From Marinobacter sp. JH2 (GTDB lineage: Bacteria; Pseudomonadota; Gammaproteobacteria; Pseudomonadales; Oleiphilaceae): a stretch of 64,000 bases of DNA. The notes under the pieces were generated by a model. That model made no database searches and was not told the origin of the DNA. It saw only the letters and a program-made list of their open reading frames with translations. The DNA is taken from NCBI RefSeq assembly GCF_004353225.1, contig NZ_CP037934.1:2542001-2606000 (forward strand), read 5' to 3'. A program made the translations under genes and the position numbers. Positions 32,696-41,751 of this stretch are shown in pieces; position 1 is the first letter of the stretch; each line of letters opens with the position of its first letter.

Positions 32696-34090
32696 ATGCC
32701 CCGCATTCTGATTGTTGAAGACGAAGACATCATACGGTCTGCAGTCCGCAAACTGCTCCAGCATGTTGGCTACGAGGTGGCCGATGCCATTTCAGTGGAA
32801 GCTGCGGAAGAACTGGAACCCGACACCTTTGATCTGGTTATTACCGACCTCCGCTTGCCCGGTGCCGCTGGCACTGAAATGATCAACCGGGCACCCAATA
32901 CGCCGGTACTGATCATGACAAGCTACGCCAGCCTGCGCTCGGCCGTAGACTCCATGAAAATGGGCGCGGTGGATTACATCGCCAAACCGTTTGATCATGA
33001 TGAAATGCTCGCGGCCGTCGAAGGTATTTTGGCGCGAAAAAACGCCTTACCTGCCAGCAACGAACACGCTGCCGATTCCGGAGGCGAAGCGCCAGATCCA
33101 TCCAATATCATGTTTGGCCAGTGCGAGCCGATGGAAAAGGTGTTCACACTTATTCGCAAAGTAGCACCCACCCAAACCACGGTTCTGGTCAACGGTGAAT
33201 CAGGTACCGGTAAAGAACTGGCAGCCCGGGCGTTGCACCTTTTGAGCCCCCGCGCCTCCAAGCCTCTGATTTCCGTCAACTGCGCGGCGATCCCCGAGAG
33301 CTTGATAGAGTCCGAACTGTTCGGTCATGAGAAAGGCTCGTTTACCGGCGCAGTATCTGCTCGCACGGGTTTGATCGAAGCCGCCGACGGCGGCAGCTTG
33401 TTTCTCGACGAAATCGGTGAACTGCCCGCAGAAGCTCAGGCCCGGTTACTCCGGGTATTGCAGGAAAGCGAGATTCGCAAGGTAGGTGCTACCCAGAGCC
33501 GGAAAGTGGATGTGCGGATGATTGCCGCCACACACCGAAACCTCAAGGCCATGACTCGTACCGGCGAGTTCCGGGAAGACCTTTATTACCGGCTCAACGT
33601 GATGCAAATCCGCCTCCCGCCCCTACGAGAACGTCGTGCAGACATTCTGGGCCTGGCAGGGCGTTTCTTGAAACAGCAAGCCCAGAGGCTCGACCGACCC
33701 GATCTGCACCTGAGCCCTGAAGCCATGCAAGCTCTGCAGCGGTATCGTTGGCCCGGCAACGTTCGGGAACTGGAAAATGCCATTGAACGCGCCTCAATTC
33801 TTGTCGATGGCGACACCATTACTCCGTCCGTTCTGGATCTCGACAGCGACTCGGGTGATGAATACATTCCTGAAACCCTGGTGGAAGGCAATAACGAGAG
33901 CACCCCCACCCGAGAAGCTGATTCCGCCAACGACTTGTCTCTGGAAGACTACTTTCAGCACTTCGTCATCGAGAACCAGGATCGTATGAGCGAAACCGAG
34001 TTGGCTCAAAAACTGGGCATCAGCCGGAAATCTCTTTGGGAGCGCAGGCAACGCTTAGGCATTCCTCGCAAAAAAACCAGCGGTAACTAA
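32696..34090 (+). CDS. cbrB: Sigma54-dependent response regulator CbrB
   Basis: An NtrC-type activator phosphorylated by CbrA. The 464 residues have a receiver domain with phospho-acceptor D51 (VITDLRLPG), then the AAA+ domain with Walker A GESGTGKE. The sigma54-contact loop is GSFTGA instead of the common GAFTGA. A Fis-type helix-turn-helix is at the C-terminus (ETELAQKLGISRKSLWERR). ATG 32696 gives MPRILIVEDED; an earlier start inside cbrA is unlikely. In Pseudomonas its main target is the crcZ RNA immediately downstream, and the matching signals are present here. Confidence 0.95.
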   Translation: MPRILIVEDEDIIRSAVRKLLQHVGYEVADAISVEAAEELEPDTFDLVITDLRLPGAAGTEMINRAPNTPVLIMTSYASLRSAVDSMKMGAVDYIAKPFDHDEMLAAVEGILARKNALPASNEHAADSGGEAPDPSNIMFGQCEPMEKVFTLIRKVAPTQTTVLVNGESGTGKELAARALHLLSPRASKPLISVNCAAIPESLIESELFGHEKGSFTGAVSARTGLIEAADGGSLFLDEIGELPAEAQARLLRVLQESEIRKVGATQSRKVDVRMIAATHRNLKAMTRTGEFREDLYYRLNVMQIRLPPLRERRADILGLAGRFLKQQAQRLDRPDLHLSPEAMQALQRYRWPGNVRELENAIERASILVDGDTITPSVLDLDSDSGDEYIPETLVEGNNESTPTREADSANDLSLEDYFQHFVIENQDRMSETELAQKLGISRKSLWERRQRLGIPRKKTSGN

Positions 34091-34098
34091 AACACACT

Positions 34099-34207
34099 CG
34101 GTAACAAATGAACCCAGACTCACTTGTTACCGGGCGTTCCCCTCGGTAACACTTCCGCCTCAGCTTTCGCGATACAGGTAACACTTCTCCGAAGTACGGG
34201 GTAACAC
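34099..34207 (+). promoter_or_regulatory. Cluster of GGTAACA repeats, candidate CbrB activator sites
   Basis: GGTAACA occurs at 34100-34106, 34145-34151, 34177-34183 and 34200-34206, with the inverse TTGTTACC at 34124-34131. Two overlapping palindromes result: CGGTAACAA...TTGTTACCG (34099-34132) and TTGTTACC...GGTAACA (34124-34151). They lie about 50-160 bases upstream of the -24 element, the normal distance for an NtrC-type activator. TGTTAC/GTAACA is, as I recall it, the half-site described for Pseudomonas CbrB. Confidence 0.7.
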
Positions 34208-34257
34208 TTATTTCCGTGATTCACGTAACTTACTGATAAAAAACATCTTTCAAAATC

Positions 34258-34273
34258 TGGCACGGCCTCTGCA
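34258..34273 (+). promoter_or_regulatory. Sigma54 promoter of the CrcZ-like RNA
   Basis: TGGCACG, four bases and CTGCA give the -24 GG (34259-34260) and -12 GC (34271-34272) with the required 10 bases between them. Only one base of the -12 element differs from the TTGCA consensus. Transcription would start near 34284. Confidence 0.8.
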
Positions 34274-34283
34274 CTATTATTAG

Positions 34284-34668
34284 CGCACAACAACAAAAAC
34301 AAGAGTGACAACGCAGCGCCAACAACAAAAACAAAAAGCTGCAAGAAAACGTCCATCAACAAAAACAAAAATAGGACGTAAGCGAACTGAGTGTTTTGGG
34401 TGCTAGGTTTTTTTGTGGTCCCTCAGCATGCGCGAGTTGTAGATGTGGATAAGAACCGTCTTTCAGACGACACTACACCTGCCCAATAACCCGCTCCATG
34501 CTATTGACGACACCATGTATTCAAAGCTTTCCGCTTGCATAATATTGAAGCCCGAACCTTGGGCACGCAGTGGGGCAAAACATTAAAAAGAATCCCGACA
34601 TAAAACAAAAATAATTGCAGATCGTCGAAGCTTTCAGGGCGGATTCGTGAGAACGGATCCGCCTTTTG
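34284..34668 (+). ncRNA. crcZ: CrcZ-like Hfq/Crc-sequestering small RNA
   Basis: A predicted RNA of about 385 bases between cbrB and pcnB, the exact place of crcZ in Pseudomonas aeruginosa. Four A-rich CA motifs of the AAnAAnAA type lie at 34289-34304, 34321-34337, 34358-34373 and 34601-34614. The second and third sit in hairpin loops closed by GCAGC/GCTGC and ACGTCC/GGACGT. CrcZ acts by titrating Hfq (with Crc) off such motifs on target mRNAs. The sigma54 promoter, upstream repeats and terminal hairpin delimit the gene. No primary sequence alignment was possible here, so orthology rests on position, motifs and signals. Confidence 0.75.
34638..34667 (+). terminator. Intrinsic terminator of the CrcZ-like RNA
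   Basis: GGCGGATTCG / CGGATCCGCC forms a stem of about 10 bp (one G-T pair) with a 6-base loop, followed by TTTTGATTATT. Confidence 0.85.
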
Positions 34669-34805
34669 ATTATTGGTCTTCACCAAATCCTGCCCCCACA
34701 TCAGACAAAAACTCATCATTTCCTACCTAATATCAGTCAAACATGTGCAATTCCTGCGCAAACCGTTAAAATCCACGTTTTTGCTCTGCGCAAACACGGA
34801 CTTCC

Positions 34806-36176
34806 ATGCCTAAAAGACTTGTAGATAAGTTGCGTTCTTTCATGCCCGGCACCGGGAAAAAGAAAGCCAAACATTACCAGCGTAAAGAAATCCCGAGAGA
34901 CCAACACAATGTGTCTCGCTCGGTGATCAGCGAACCCGCTAAGAAAGTGCTAAACCGCCTGAACAAGTCTGGCTTCGAAGCCTACTTGGTGGGTGGGGGT
35001 GTGCGGGACATCGTTCTGGGTGGCCGACCCAAAGATTTCGACATTGCCACTAATGCAACACCGGAAGAAGTACACGATCTGTTCCGTAATTCTCGGCTGA
35101 TCGGTCGCCGGTTCCGCATCGTGCACGTGGTCTTTGGTCGCGAAATCATCGAGGTAACCACCTTTCGCGGCAACGCAGAAGCCTCGAACGAAGACCACTC
35201 TGATCACGAACACAAAACCAGCGAACACGGTCTCCTGCTGCGCGACAACGTTTACGGCAATCTGGAGGACGATGCTCTGCGCCGCGATTTCACCATCAAT
35301 GCTCTTTATTATTGCATTCGCGACTTCAGCATTATCGACTTCGCAAACGGCATGCAGGATCTCGAGAACCAGCAAATACGCCTGATTGGTGACCCGGCAA
35401 CCCGATACCGTGAAGATCCGGTGCGCATGCTGCGCGCTATTCGTTTCGCGGCGAAGCTTGGCTTCGAGATCGAACCCGAAACCGAAGCGCCTATTCGTGA
35501 GCTGGCCCCTCTTTTAGGCCACATACCACCGGCCCGTCTGTTCGACGAAGTGCTTAAACTGTTTTCGGCGGGCTACGGTGAAGCCACCTACGAACTGCTG
35601 AAGGACTATGGCCTACTGGAGATGCTGTTCCCGGAAACCGTGCGCGCCCTCAATAACGGTGAATCGGACGAACTCATCCACCAAGCCTTACGCAACACCG
35701 ATGCTCGCATCGCCCAAGGCAAATCGGTCACACCTTACTTCTTGTTTGCCGCCATGCTGTGGCCCGCGCTGCAAGCAGAATGGCGCATTAGACAGGATAA
35801 CGGCGATCCGGTGCAGCCGGCTTTGCACGGCGCAATCGGTAAAGTAATTGGCCGCCAGGTACAAGCTACGTCGATTCCCAAGCGCTTCTCCGGACCAATG
35901 AAAGAAATCTGGGAACTGCAGACTCGACTTCCCCGCCGCCAGGGCAAACGAGCATTTGCCACACTTAGCCACCCCCGCTTCCGCGCCGCGTATGACTTCT
36001 TGCTTGTGCGCGAATCTGCCGGCGAGCTGGAGCCCGGCCTTGGTGCTTGGTGGACGGACTTCCAAAGAACGGACGAACGCGGGCAGGAAAAAATGCTGTC
36101 TCAGGTGGGCGCCGCAGCCGGGCCCCGCAAGCGTGGTCGTAAACGCAGCCCCAACAAAAAGCCCTCTCAGTCGTGA
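34806..36176 (+). CDS. pcnB: Poly(A) polymerase I
   Basis: PcnB adds 3' poly(A) tails that speed RNA decay. The 456 residues have the nucleotidyltransferase head (about 55-190) with GGGVRDIVLGGRPKDFDIAT, whose DxD carboxylates bind metal, then GRRFRIVHVVF and RRDFTINALYY. The arginine-rich C-terminal tail is typical of PcnB and not of CCA-adding enzymes. ATG 34806 is used; unlike E. coli pcnB there is no sign of an ATT start. It overlaps folK by 4 bases. Confidence 0.95.
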   Translation: MPKRLVDKLRSFMPGTGKKKAKHYQRKEIPRDQHNVSRSVISEPAKKVLNRLNKSGFEAYLVGGGVRDIVLGGRPKDFDIATNATPEEVHDLFRNSRLIGRRFRIVHVVFGREIIEVTTFRGNAEASNEDHSDHEHKTSEHGLLLRDNVYGNLEDDALRRDFTINALYYCIRDFSIIDFANGMQDLENQQIRLIGDPATRYREDPVRMLRAIRFAAKLGFEIEPETEAPIRELAPLLGHIPPARLFDEVLKLFSAGYGEATYELLKDYGLLEMLFPETVRALNNGESDELIHQALRNTDARIAQGKSVTPYFLFAAMLWPALQAEWRIRQDNGDPVQPALHGAIGKVIGRQVQATSIPKRFSGPMKEIWELQTRLPRRQGKRAFATLSHPRFRAAYDFLLVRESAGELEPGLGAWWTDFQRTDERGQEKMLSQVGAAAGPRKRGRKRSPNKKPSQS

Positions 36177-36673
36177 GCACAATAGCTTACGTAGGGCTGG
36201 GCAGTAATCTAAAAGCCCCTGCTCGCCAACTGGGCCAAGCTGTCATGGCACTGTCACGCCTGCCTCAGACTAGCCTGCAGGCCCAGTCGCCTTTCTATGC
36301 CAGCAGGCCGGTCGGGCCACAAGACCAGCCCGACTTTGTTAATGGCGCGGTGAAACTGAGCACCAGCTTGTCACCGCACCAACTGCTGGACCATTTGCAG
36401 GCCATCGAGCTGGCCCAAGGACGTGAACGACTCAGGCACTGGGGCCCACGCACCTTGGATCTCGACGTGCTTCTTTTTGGCACCGAAGTCATCAGCGACG
36501 AACGACTCACCGTTCCCCATGCCGAGCTAGAAAACCGTGATTTCGCGCTGCAACCGCTGCTGGACCTGAACCCGGAACTTCAATTGCCAGATGGGCGCCG
36601 TATCGTTGAGCTGCGCACGCAGTGTCCGGATAACCAGCTGCGCAAGCTAGCGCCAATGGTCGGATCAGACTAG
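36173..36673 (+). CDS. folK: HPPK, 2-amino-4-hydroxy-6-hydroxymethyldihydropteridine pyrophosphokinase
   Basis: FolK transfers pyrophosphate to the pterin in folate synthesis. The 166 residues show the start AYVGLGSNL, then FYASRPVGPQDQPDFVNGAV, GRERLRHWGPRTLDLDVLLFG (metal-binding DxD) and VPHAELENRDFALQPL. The start is GTG 36173, overlapping the pcnB stop as GTGA. A second HPPK gene lies at 40136. This copy is syntenic with the pcnB-folK-panB run of Pseudomonas. Confidence 0.95.
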   Translation: MSTIAYVGLGSNLKAPARQLGQAVMALSRLPQTSLQAQSPFYASRPVGPQDQPDFVNGAVKLSTSLSPHQLLDHLQAIELAQGRERLRHWGPRTLDLDVLLFGTEVISDERLTVPHAELENRDFALQPLLDLNPELQLPDGRRIVELRTQCPDNQLRKLAPMVGSD

Positions 36674-36797
36674 CCCAAGGGCACAAACTCCATGCTATCC
36701 TTGTGGCTGACACACCTCGTCGTTAATCTTATACTTCTTTGAACACCGGAAGACTCCGGATCACTACTGGCCCATCCACCCAAAAGGCAAGGATCTT

Positions 36798-37592
36798 ATG
36801 GCAGTTACCATTAATACCCTGCGGGAACTCAAACAGAAAGGCGAAGCCTTCTCGGCGCTAACCTCCTACGATTCCACCTTTGCACAAGTGGTCAGCGAAG
36901 CAGGCGTGGATGTAATCCTGATTGGTGACTCTCTCGGCATGGTGCTTCAAGGCAACGACAGCACACTGCCCGTAACCATGGATCATATGGTCTACCACAC
37001 CAGCTGTGTGGCTAAAGGAAACACAGGCTCGTTGATCATGGCCGACATGCCCTTTATGTCTTACGGCACGGTTGCCGATGCATTGGATAACGCCGCTGAG
37101 TTAATGCGCGCTGGTGCACATATGGTGAAACTGGAAGGCACCGACTGGATGCGAGACACCATCGAAGCCTTGAGCGAACGAGGCGTACCGGTATGCGCTC
37201 ACCTGGGCCTGACTCCCCAGTTCGTGAACAAATTCGGCGGTTACAAAGTCCAGGGTAGAGACGACAAAGCCGCAGAAGCCATGATCGAGCACGCGTGCGA
37301 ACTGGAAGCAGCCGGCGCGGACATCATCTTGCTGGAATGTGTTCCCGCACCCCTCGCCGCCCGCATCACTCAGGCCGTGAAAGCACCGGTTATCGGCATT
37401 GGCGCCGGCTCTGACACAGACGGCCAGGTGCTTGTATTACACGATATGCTGGGTGTTACACCGGGCCGTAAACCCCGGTTCGTGAAAAACTTTCTGGCTG
37501 AGACGTCGTCTATCCCGGAAGCCATCGAGGCCTACGCCAAGGCTGTTAAAGCACGCACTTTCCCCGCCGAGGAGCATACGTTCAAGGCATGA
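36798..37592 (+). CDS. panB: 3-methyl-2-oxobutanoate hydroxymethyltransferase
   Basis: PanB makes ketopantoate from ketoisovalerate and methylene-THF. The 264 residues begin after a ribosome site (AAGGCAAGGA region). They show the metal-site motif [21 protein letters not shown] and GIGAG. It overlaps panC by 4 bases (ATGA). The preceding folK feeds folate synthesis, which supplies its one-carbon donor. Confidence 0.97.
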   Translation: MAVTINTLRELKQKGEAFSALTSYDSTFAQVVSEAGVDVILIGDSLGMVLQGNDSTLPVTMDHMVYHTSCVAKGNTGSLIMADMPFMSYGTVADALDNAAELMRAGAHMVKLEGTDWMRDTIEALSERGVPVCAHLGLTPQFVNKFGGYKVQGRDDKAAEAMIEHACELEAAGADIILLECVPAPLAARITQAVKAPVIGIGAGSDTDGQVLVLHDMLGVTPGRKPRFVKNFLAETSSIPEAIEAYAKAVKARTFPAEEHTFKA

Positions 37593-38437
37593 GAACTGTA
37601 CATTCACTCAAAGAACTTCGCCGCATCCTGAGATCCTATCGCCAACAGGAAAAAACCATCGCGCTGGTGCCCACCATGGGCAACCTTCACGAAGGCCACA
37701 TTTCTCTTGTGCGCAAGGCCTCAGAAGCAGCTGACATCGTTGTTACCAGCATCTTCGTCAACCCCATGCAGTTCGGTGCTAACGAAGATCTGGACGTTTA
37801 CCCGCGCACGCTCGCAGACGATCAGGACAAGCTGGCCCCGGCTGGTAACACTCTGATTTTTGCTCCGTCGGTTTCCGAAGTTTATCCGGAGGGACTTGCC
37901 AACCAAACCAAGGTGGTGGTGCCCGAAGTCAGTGAAGGCCATTGTGGGGCAAGCCGCCCCGGTCATTTTGAAGGCGTGGCCACGGTCGTCACCATGCTGC
38001 TCAATATGATCCAGCCGGACATGGCCTTTTTTGGCGAAAAAGACTTTCAGCAGCTTGCAGTGATTCGCAAGCTGACTAGTGACCTGATGATGCCCATCGA
38101 GATTATTGGCGCACCCACCGTCCGTGAAGAAGACGGTTTGGCGAAAAGCTCTCGTAACGGCTACCTGTCAGAAGAAGAGAGAGCCATTGCGCCCGTCGTT
38201 TACAAAACACTGACTCATGCCGCCCAGCAACTGGAAGCGGGCAGCCGTGATTTCGCTGGGGTGGAACAAGAGGCTCGCGATACTCTGGCAAACGCGGGCT
38301 TACGCCCTGATTACTTCAATATTGTGAACAGCCTGACGCTCAAGCCGGCCTCCGAAGCCGACAAAGAACTGACCCTGCTGGTGGCCGCCTTTTTAGGAAC
38401 TACCCGGCTGATCGACAATATCTCTGTTACTCGCTAA
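37589..38437 (+). CDS. panC: Pantothenate synthetase
   Basis: PanC joins pantoate and beta-alanine with ATP. The 282 residues contain [15 protein letters not shown] (HxGH-type nucleotide site), [29 protein letters not shown] and the KSSRNGYL loop (KMSKS analogue). Translationally coupled to panB. The product is the substrate of CoaX encoded at 2721. Confidence 0.97.
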   Translation: MRTVHSLKELRRILRSYRQQEKTIALVPTMGNLHEGHISLVRKASEAADIVVTSIFVNPMQFGANEDLDVYPRTLADDQDKLAPAGNTLIFAPSVSEVYPEGLANQTKVVVPEVSEGHCGASRPGHFEGVATVVTMLLNMIQPDMAFFGEKDFQQLAVIRKLTSDLMMPIEIIGAPTVREEDGLAKSSRNGYLSEEERAIAPVVYKTLTHAAQQLEAGSRDFAGVEQEARDTLANAGLRPDYFNIVNSLTLKPASEADKELTLLVAAFLGTTRLIDNISVTR

Positions 38438-38491
38438 ACACCGGACTCGCTGCCTCGTGTTTGCGCGGCAGCGAACAGAAAGGACACTCTG

Positions 38492-40153
38492 ATGCCACCC
38501 GCTTCGGCACCGCTGACTGAAAAACCCGAATGGCACGCGCTTCTCCAGCAAAAACAGCAGCTGGAGAACGTGTTTATGCGCGATCTGTTTCAAACAGACC
38601 CGCAACGCGCTGACCGGTATCTAATCAAAGGTGCGGGGCTAACTCTCGATTTTTCGCGCAACCGTCTGACAGATAAAACCCTGTTTGCTCTCTCCAATCT
38701 GGCATCAGCGTGCGGTTTGCAACAACGCATTGCAGACTTATTCACGGGTGCCAAGGTTAATCGCACTGAAAATCGGCCTGCGCTGCACACGGCATTGCGC
38801 CAACCTTTGGGTGAGCCTGTATGGGTCGATGGCAACGACATCACTCCTGAGATCCACGCCACTCAGGCTCGCATGGAACAGCTCGATCAAGCCATTAAAA
38901 ACAGCACAAAAACCGGACATACGGGCCGCGCCTTCACGGACATCGTCAGCATTGGTATCGGCGGCTCCTTCCTTGGCCCCAAGCTCGCGGTAGAAGCCCT
39001 CACTCCCTTTTGGCAAGGCAATTTAAGGTGTCACTTCGTTGCCAACATCGATGGTACTGACATCGCTGAAACCCTGAAGTCACTCGACCCCGAAACGTCC
39101 TTATTTCTGGTGCAATCCAAATCGTTCCGCACACAGGAAACCCTTGATAACAGCCTGGTTGCCAAAGAGTGGTTTCTCACGAACGGTGGCAACGAGAATG
39201 CTGTCGCCAGCCATTTCATGGCGGTTACGGCGAATTCCGACAAAGCGGTACGGTTCGGCATTCATCCAGATAACATCTTCCCGATGTGGGGTTGGGTGGG
39301 CGGCCGTTACTCACTCTGGTCGGCCATTGGTTTGCCCATTGCATTGATGGTTGGCATGGATAACTTCCGCGCCCTGCTAGCCGGTGCGCACGCGATGGAC
39401 TGCCACTTCAGAGAAGCACCAGCCGAGCAAAATCTACCAGTGGTAATGGCACTGCTGAGCGTTTGGTACAACAACTTCTGGGGCGCCCAAAGCCACGCCG
39501 TATTGCCTTACGACGAGTACCTGAAACACCTGCCCGAGCACTTGCAGCAGCTGGATATGGAAAGTAACGGCAAGCAGGTGACTCAACAAGGTACGGCAGT
39601 GGATTACGAAACCGGGCCGATTCTTTGGGGTGGCGTTGGCGCAAACGGCCAGCATGCTTATCACCAGTTGATTCACCAGGGCACACGGCTGGTTCCTGCC
39701 GACTTTGTGATTCCGCTTACCTCGCACAATTCCTTGGCCCATCACCACGCCACACTGTTTGCGAATTGTCTGAGCCAGGCACGCGCCATGATGGCGGGCA
39801 AAACCGAGACTGAGGCCCGACAAGAACTCGTCAACGGTGGCCTAGACCAAACCGCCGCTTCAGAACTGGCTCCTCACAAAGCCATCCCCGGCAACAAGCC
39901 CAGTAATATTCTGATGATGGAGAAGGTGACACCCGAAACCTTGGGAGCACTGGTGGCACTTTATGAACACCGCACCTTTGTACAAAGCGTGATTTGGGAT
40001 GTGGACTGCTTTGATCAATGGGGCGTAGAGCTTGGCAAACAAATGGGCAATGAAATTCTTCCCCGCTTGGTTGATATTGAAGACGTCAGTAGCGCCGGCG
40101 ACAGCGCAACCGATAACCTGATCGCTTTGTTCCGCTCAGCTAATCGCTGCTGA
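38492..40153 (+). CDS. pgi: Glucose-6-phosphate isomerase
   Basis: Interconverts glucose-6-phosphate and fructose-6-phosphate in the cytoplasm. The 553 residues include VSIGIGGSFLGPKLAVEAL, SKSFRTQETL, the PGI signature GGRYSLWSAIGLPIAL, and a C-terminal EHRTFVQSVIWDVDCFDQWGVELGK. Length is standard for the large PGI family. Its 3' end overlaps convergent folK2 by 18 bases. Confidence 0.97.
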   Translation: MPPASAPLTEKPEWHALLQQKQQLENVFMRDLFQTDPQRADRYLIKGAGLTLDFSRNRLTDKTLFALSNLASACGLQQRIADLFTGAKVNRTENRPALHTALRQPLGEPVWVDGNDITPEIHATQARMEQLDQAIKNSTKTGHTGRAFTDIVSIGIGGSFLGPKLAVEALTPFWQGNLRCHFVANIDGTDIAETLKSLDPETSLFLVQSKSFRTQETLDNSLVAKEWFLTNGGNENAVASHFMAVTANSDKAVRFGIHPDNIFPMWGWVGGRYSLWSAIGLPIALMVGMDNFRALLAGAHAMDCHFREAPAEQNLPVVMALLSVWYNNFWGAQSHAVLPYDEYLKHLPEHLQQLDMESNGKQVTQQGTAVDYETGPILWGGVGANGQHAYHQLIHQGTRLVPADFVIPLTSHNSLAHHHATLFANCLSQARAMMAGKTETEARQELVNGGLDQTAASELAPHKAIPGNKPSNILMMEKVTPETLGALVALYEHRTFVQSVIWDVDCFDQWGVELGKQMGNEILPRLVDIEDVSSAGDSATDNLIALFRSANRC

Positions 40154-40651
40154 TATCTGACGCCCCTGCCAGTTAAAATCCACCGGCCAAAGCTTTTGGC
40201 CGGTGCGGTAGTCTTGCCAGAGGTCACGGTAACACCGGCCGCTCACCGGATGCGTCTCCCTCGGTGCAATATCCGCCAACGGCTTCAGCACGAATGCATT
40301 CTTCAGGATTTCACCTCGGGGCAACTCTACACCCGCCACCATCCCCACTTCATCACCGTAGGTGAGAATATCCAAATCCAAGGTCCGCGGGCTGAACCGG
40401 GGAGCATCCGAGCTACGACCAAAATCCAACTCCATCTGCTTCAACCGCTGGGATAGCTCGGTCACGGGCAGCTCCGTATGAAAACCGACGGCCAGATTCA
40501 GGAAGTTGGAACCGGCAAAACCTACCGGCTCGCTCTCGTATACCGGCGACACCGACAACTCCCCAAACATTTCCTGCAAGGCACCCAGAGCGAGCCCCAC
40601 ATGCCGGTAGCGCTCAACATTACTGCCGATACCCAGAAACACCCTCGCCAT
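40136..40651 (-). CDS. folK: Second HPPK, folate biosynthesis pyrophosphokinase
   Basis: A 171-residue HPPK paralogue starting MARVFLGIGSNVERY, with SPVYESEPVGFAGSNFLNLAV, the DxD motif in SPRTLDLDILTYGDEV and LPRGEILKNAFVLKPLADIAP. It differs widely from the copy at 36173. It follows folB by a one-base overlap, so these two form a small folate operon. An 11-bp inverted repeat (40181-40205) sits inside its 3' coding end, just past the pgi stop. Confidence 0.93.
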   Translation of the reverse strand: MARVFLGIGSNVERYRHVGLALGALQEMFGELSVSPVYESEPVGFAGSNFLNLAVGFHTELPVTELSQRLKQMELDFGRSSDAPRFSPRTLDLDILTYGDEVGMVAGVELPRGEILKNAFVLKPLADIAPRETHPVSGRCYRDLWQDYRTGQKLWPVDFNWQGRQISAAIS

Positions 40652-41007
40652 CAGCGCTGACCTCGCTCGATTCGAACACCCACAGAGGTGGCCGCCGGAA
40701 CCGCGCCGGGCTTATTGATGGTCAGCCGCAGCCAGCTCACGCCAAAATCCCGCTGCAGCATGGCGGCAACCGCTTCCGCGGCCGTCTCGAGCAATTGCGG
40801 CTGCAGCGTCTGAATGCATTGGCCGACCTTTTCACTCACGGCTGCGTAATCGAGGGCATCGGCCACATCATCGCTTGCGGCCGGCACCCGGTTGTCCCAG
40901 GCCATTTCCAGATCCACAAGCAGCCGCTGAGTAATTTCCCTCTCCCAGTCGTATACACCGATAACCGTTTCGACGGCCAAACCTTCCACTAACACCACAT
41001 CTGCCAA
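40651..41007 (-). CDS. folB: Dihydroneopterin aldolase
   Basis: FolB converts dihydroneopterin to the HPPK substrate. The 118 residues have VLVEGLAVETVIGVYDWERE with the catalytic region, DYAAVSEKVGQCI, LLETAAEAVAAML and the C-terminal INKPGAVPAATSVGVRIER. Coupled to the downstream HPPK. It is divergent from plsY. Confidence 0.95.
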   Translation of the reverse strand: MADVVLVEGLAVETVIGVYDWEREITQRLLVDLEMAWDNRVPAASDDVADALDYAAVSEKVGQCIQTLQPQLLETAAEAVAAMLQRDFGVSWLRLTINKPGAVPAATSVGVRIERGQR

Positions 41008-41152
41008 ACCAGACTCCCTAGGCTTACACTCTTGGCTGATTGAATATTAAACAGACAAGCGATACTGTGGCCCTTCGCCTGCTCGCCTGAATTTGGGGCA
41101 GCTATTTTCTCACAGAATACCTGATGCCGTCTGCGCGCCATGTGAAACACCT

Positions 41153-41746
41153 ATGGAAACTGCTAGCCAACCGATCTTCATCGTTTTGCTCTGCTTTGGA
41201 GCCTATCTCGCCGGATCGGTGCTGTTTGCCATCCCGGTTTGCCGCGCATGGCGGCTTCCAGACCCACGCGCCCAGGGCTCCAGCAATCCGGGGGCCACGA
41301 ATGTGTTTCGCGCTGGAGGATGGCAACCGGCGCTCACCACCCTCGCCCTCGATGCCCTGAAAGGCTGGCTACCGGTTTGGCTGGCCAATCAGGCCGGTAT
41401 GTCCATCATGGTGCAGGCCATCGTCGCTTTGAGCGCCGTGACCGGCCACATGATTCCGGTTTTTTTCCGATTCAAAGGCGGGAAAGGTGTTGCCACCGCA
41501 CTTGGAGCAGGGTTAGCCCTCGCACCTCTGACCACATTGTTGATGGCCGCCATCTGGCTTTTGGTCATTTGGCGCTCGCGGATCAGTGCGCTGGCGTCGA
41601 TCATTGCCATTGGTTCCGGCCCCATAATCAGCGCGATTCTGGAACCGAAAACCCTGCCGCTCTTTGGCTTATTAACGCTGCTTATCGTCGTACGCCACCG
41701 CAATAACCTGATTCGGCTGGCCCAAGGCAGGGAAACGGGGCTTTAA
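41153..41746 (+). CDS. plsY: Glycerol-3-phosphate acyltransferase PlsY
   Basis: PlsY uses acyl phosphate to acylate glycerol-3-phosphate in the inner membrane. The 197 residues have about five membrane segments and the conserved loops DPRAQGSSNPGATNVFR, FRFKGGKGVATALG and a C-terminal RHRNNLIRLAQGRE. ATG 41153 was chosen over an in-frame start 20 codons upstream, which adds residues with no family likeness. It is divergent from folB and convergent with tsaD. Confidence 0.95.
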   Translation: METASQPIFIVLLCFGAYLAGSVLFAIPVCRAWRLPDPRAQGSSNPGATNVFRAGGWQPALTTLALDALKGWLPVWLANQAGMSIMVQAIVALSAVTGHMIPVFFRFKGGKGVATALGAGLALAPLTTLLMAAIWLLVIWRSRISALASIIAIGSGPIISAILEPKTLPLFGLLTLLIVVRHRNNLIRLAQGRETGL

Positions 41747-41751
41747 GATTT

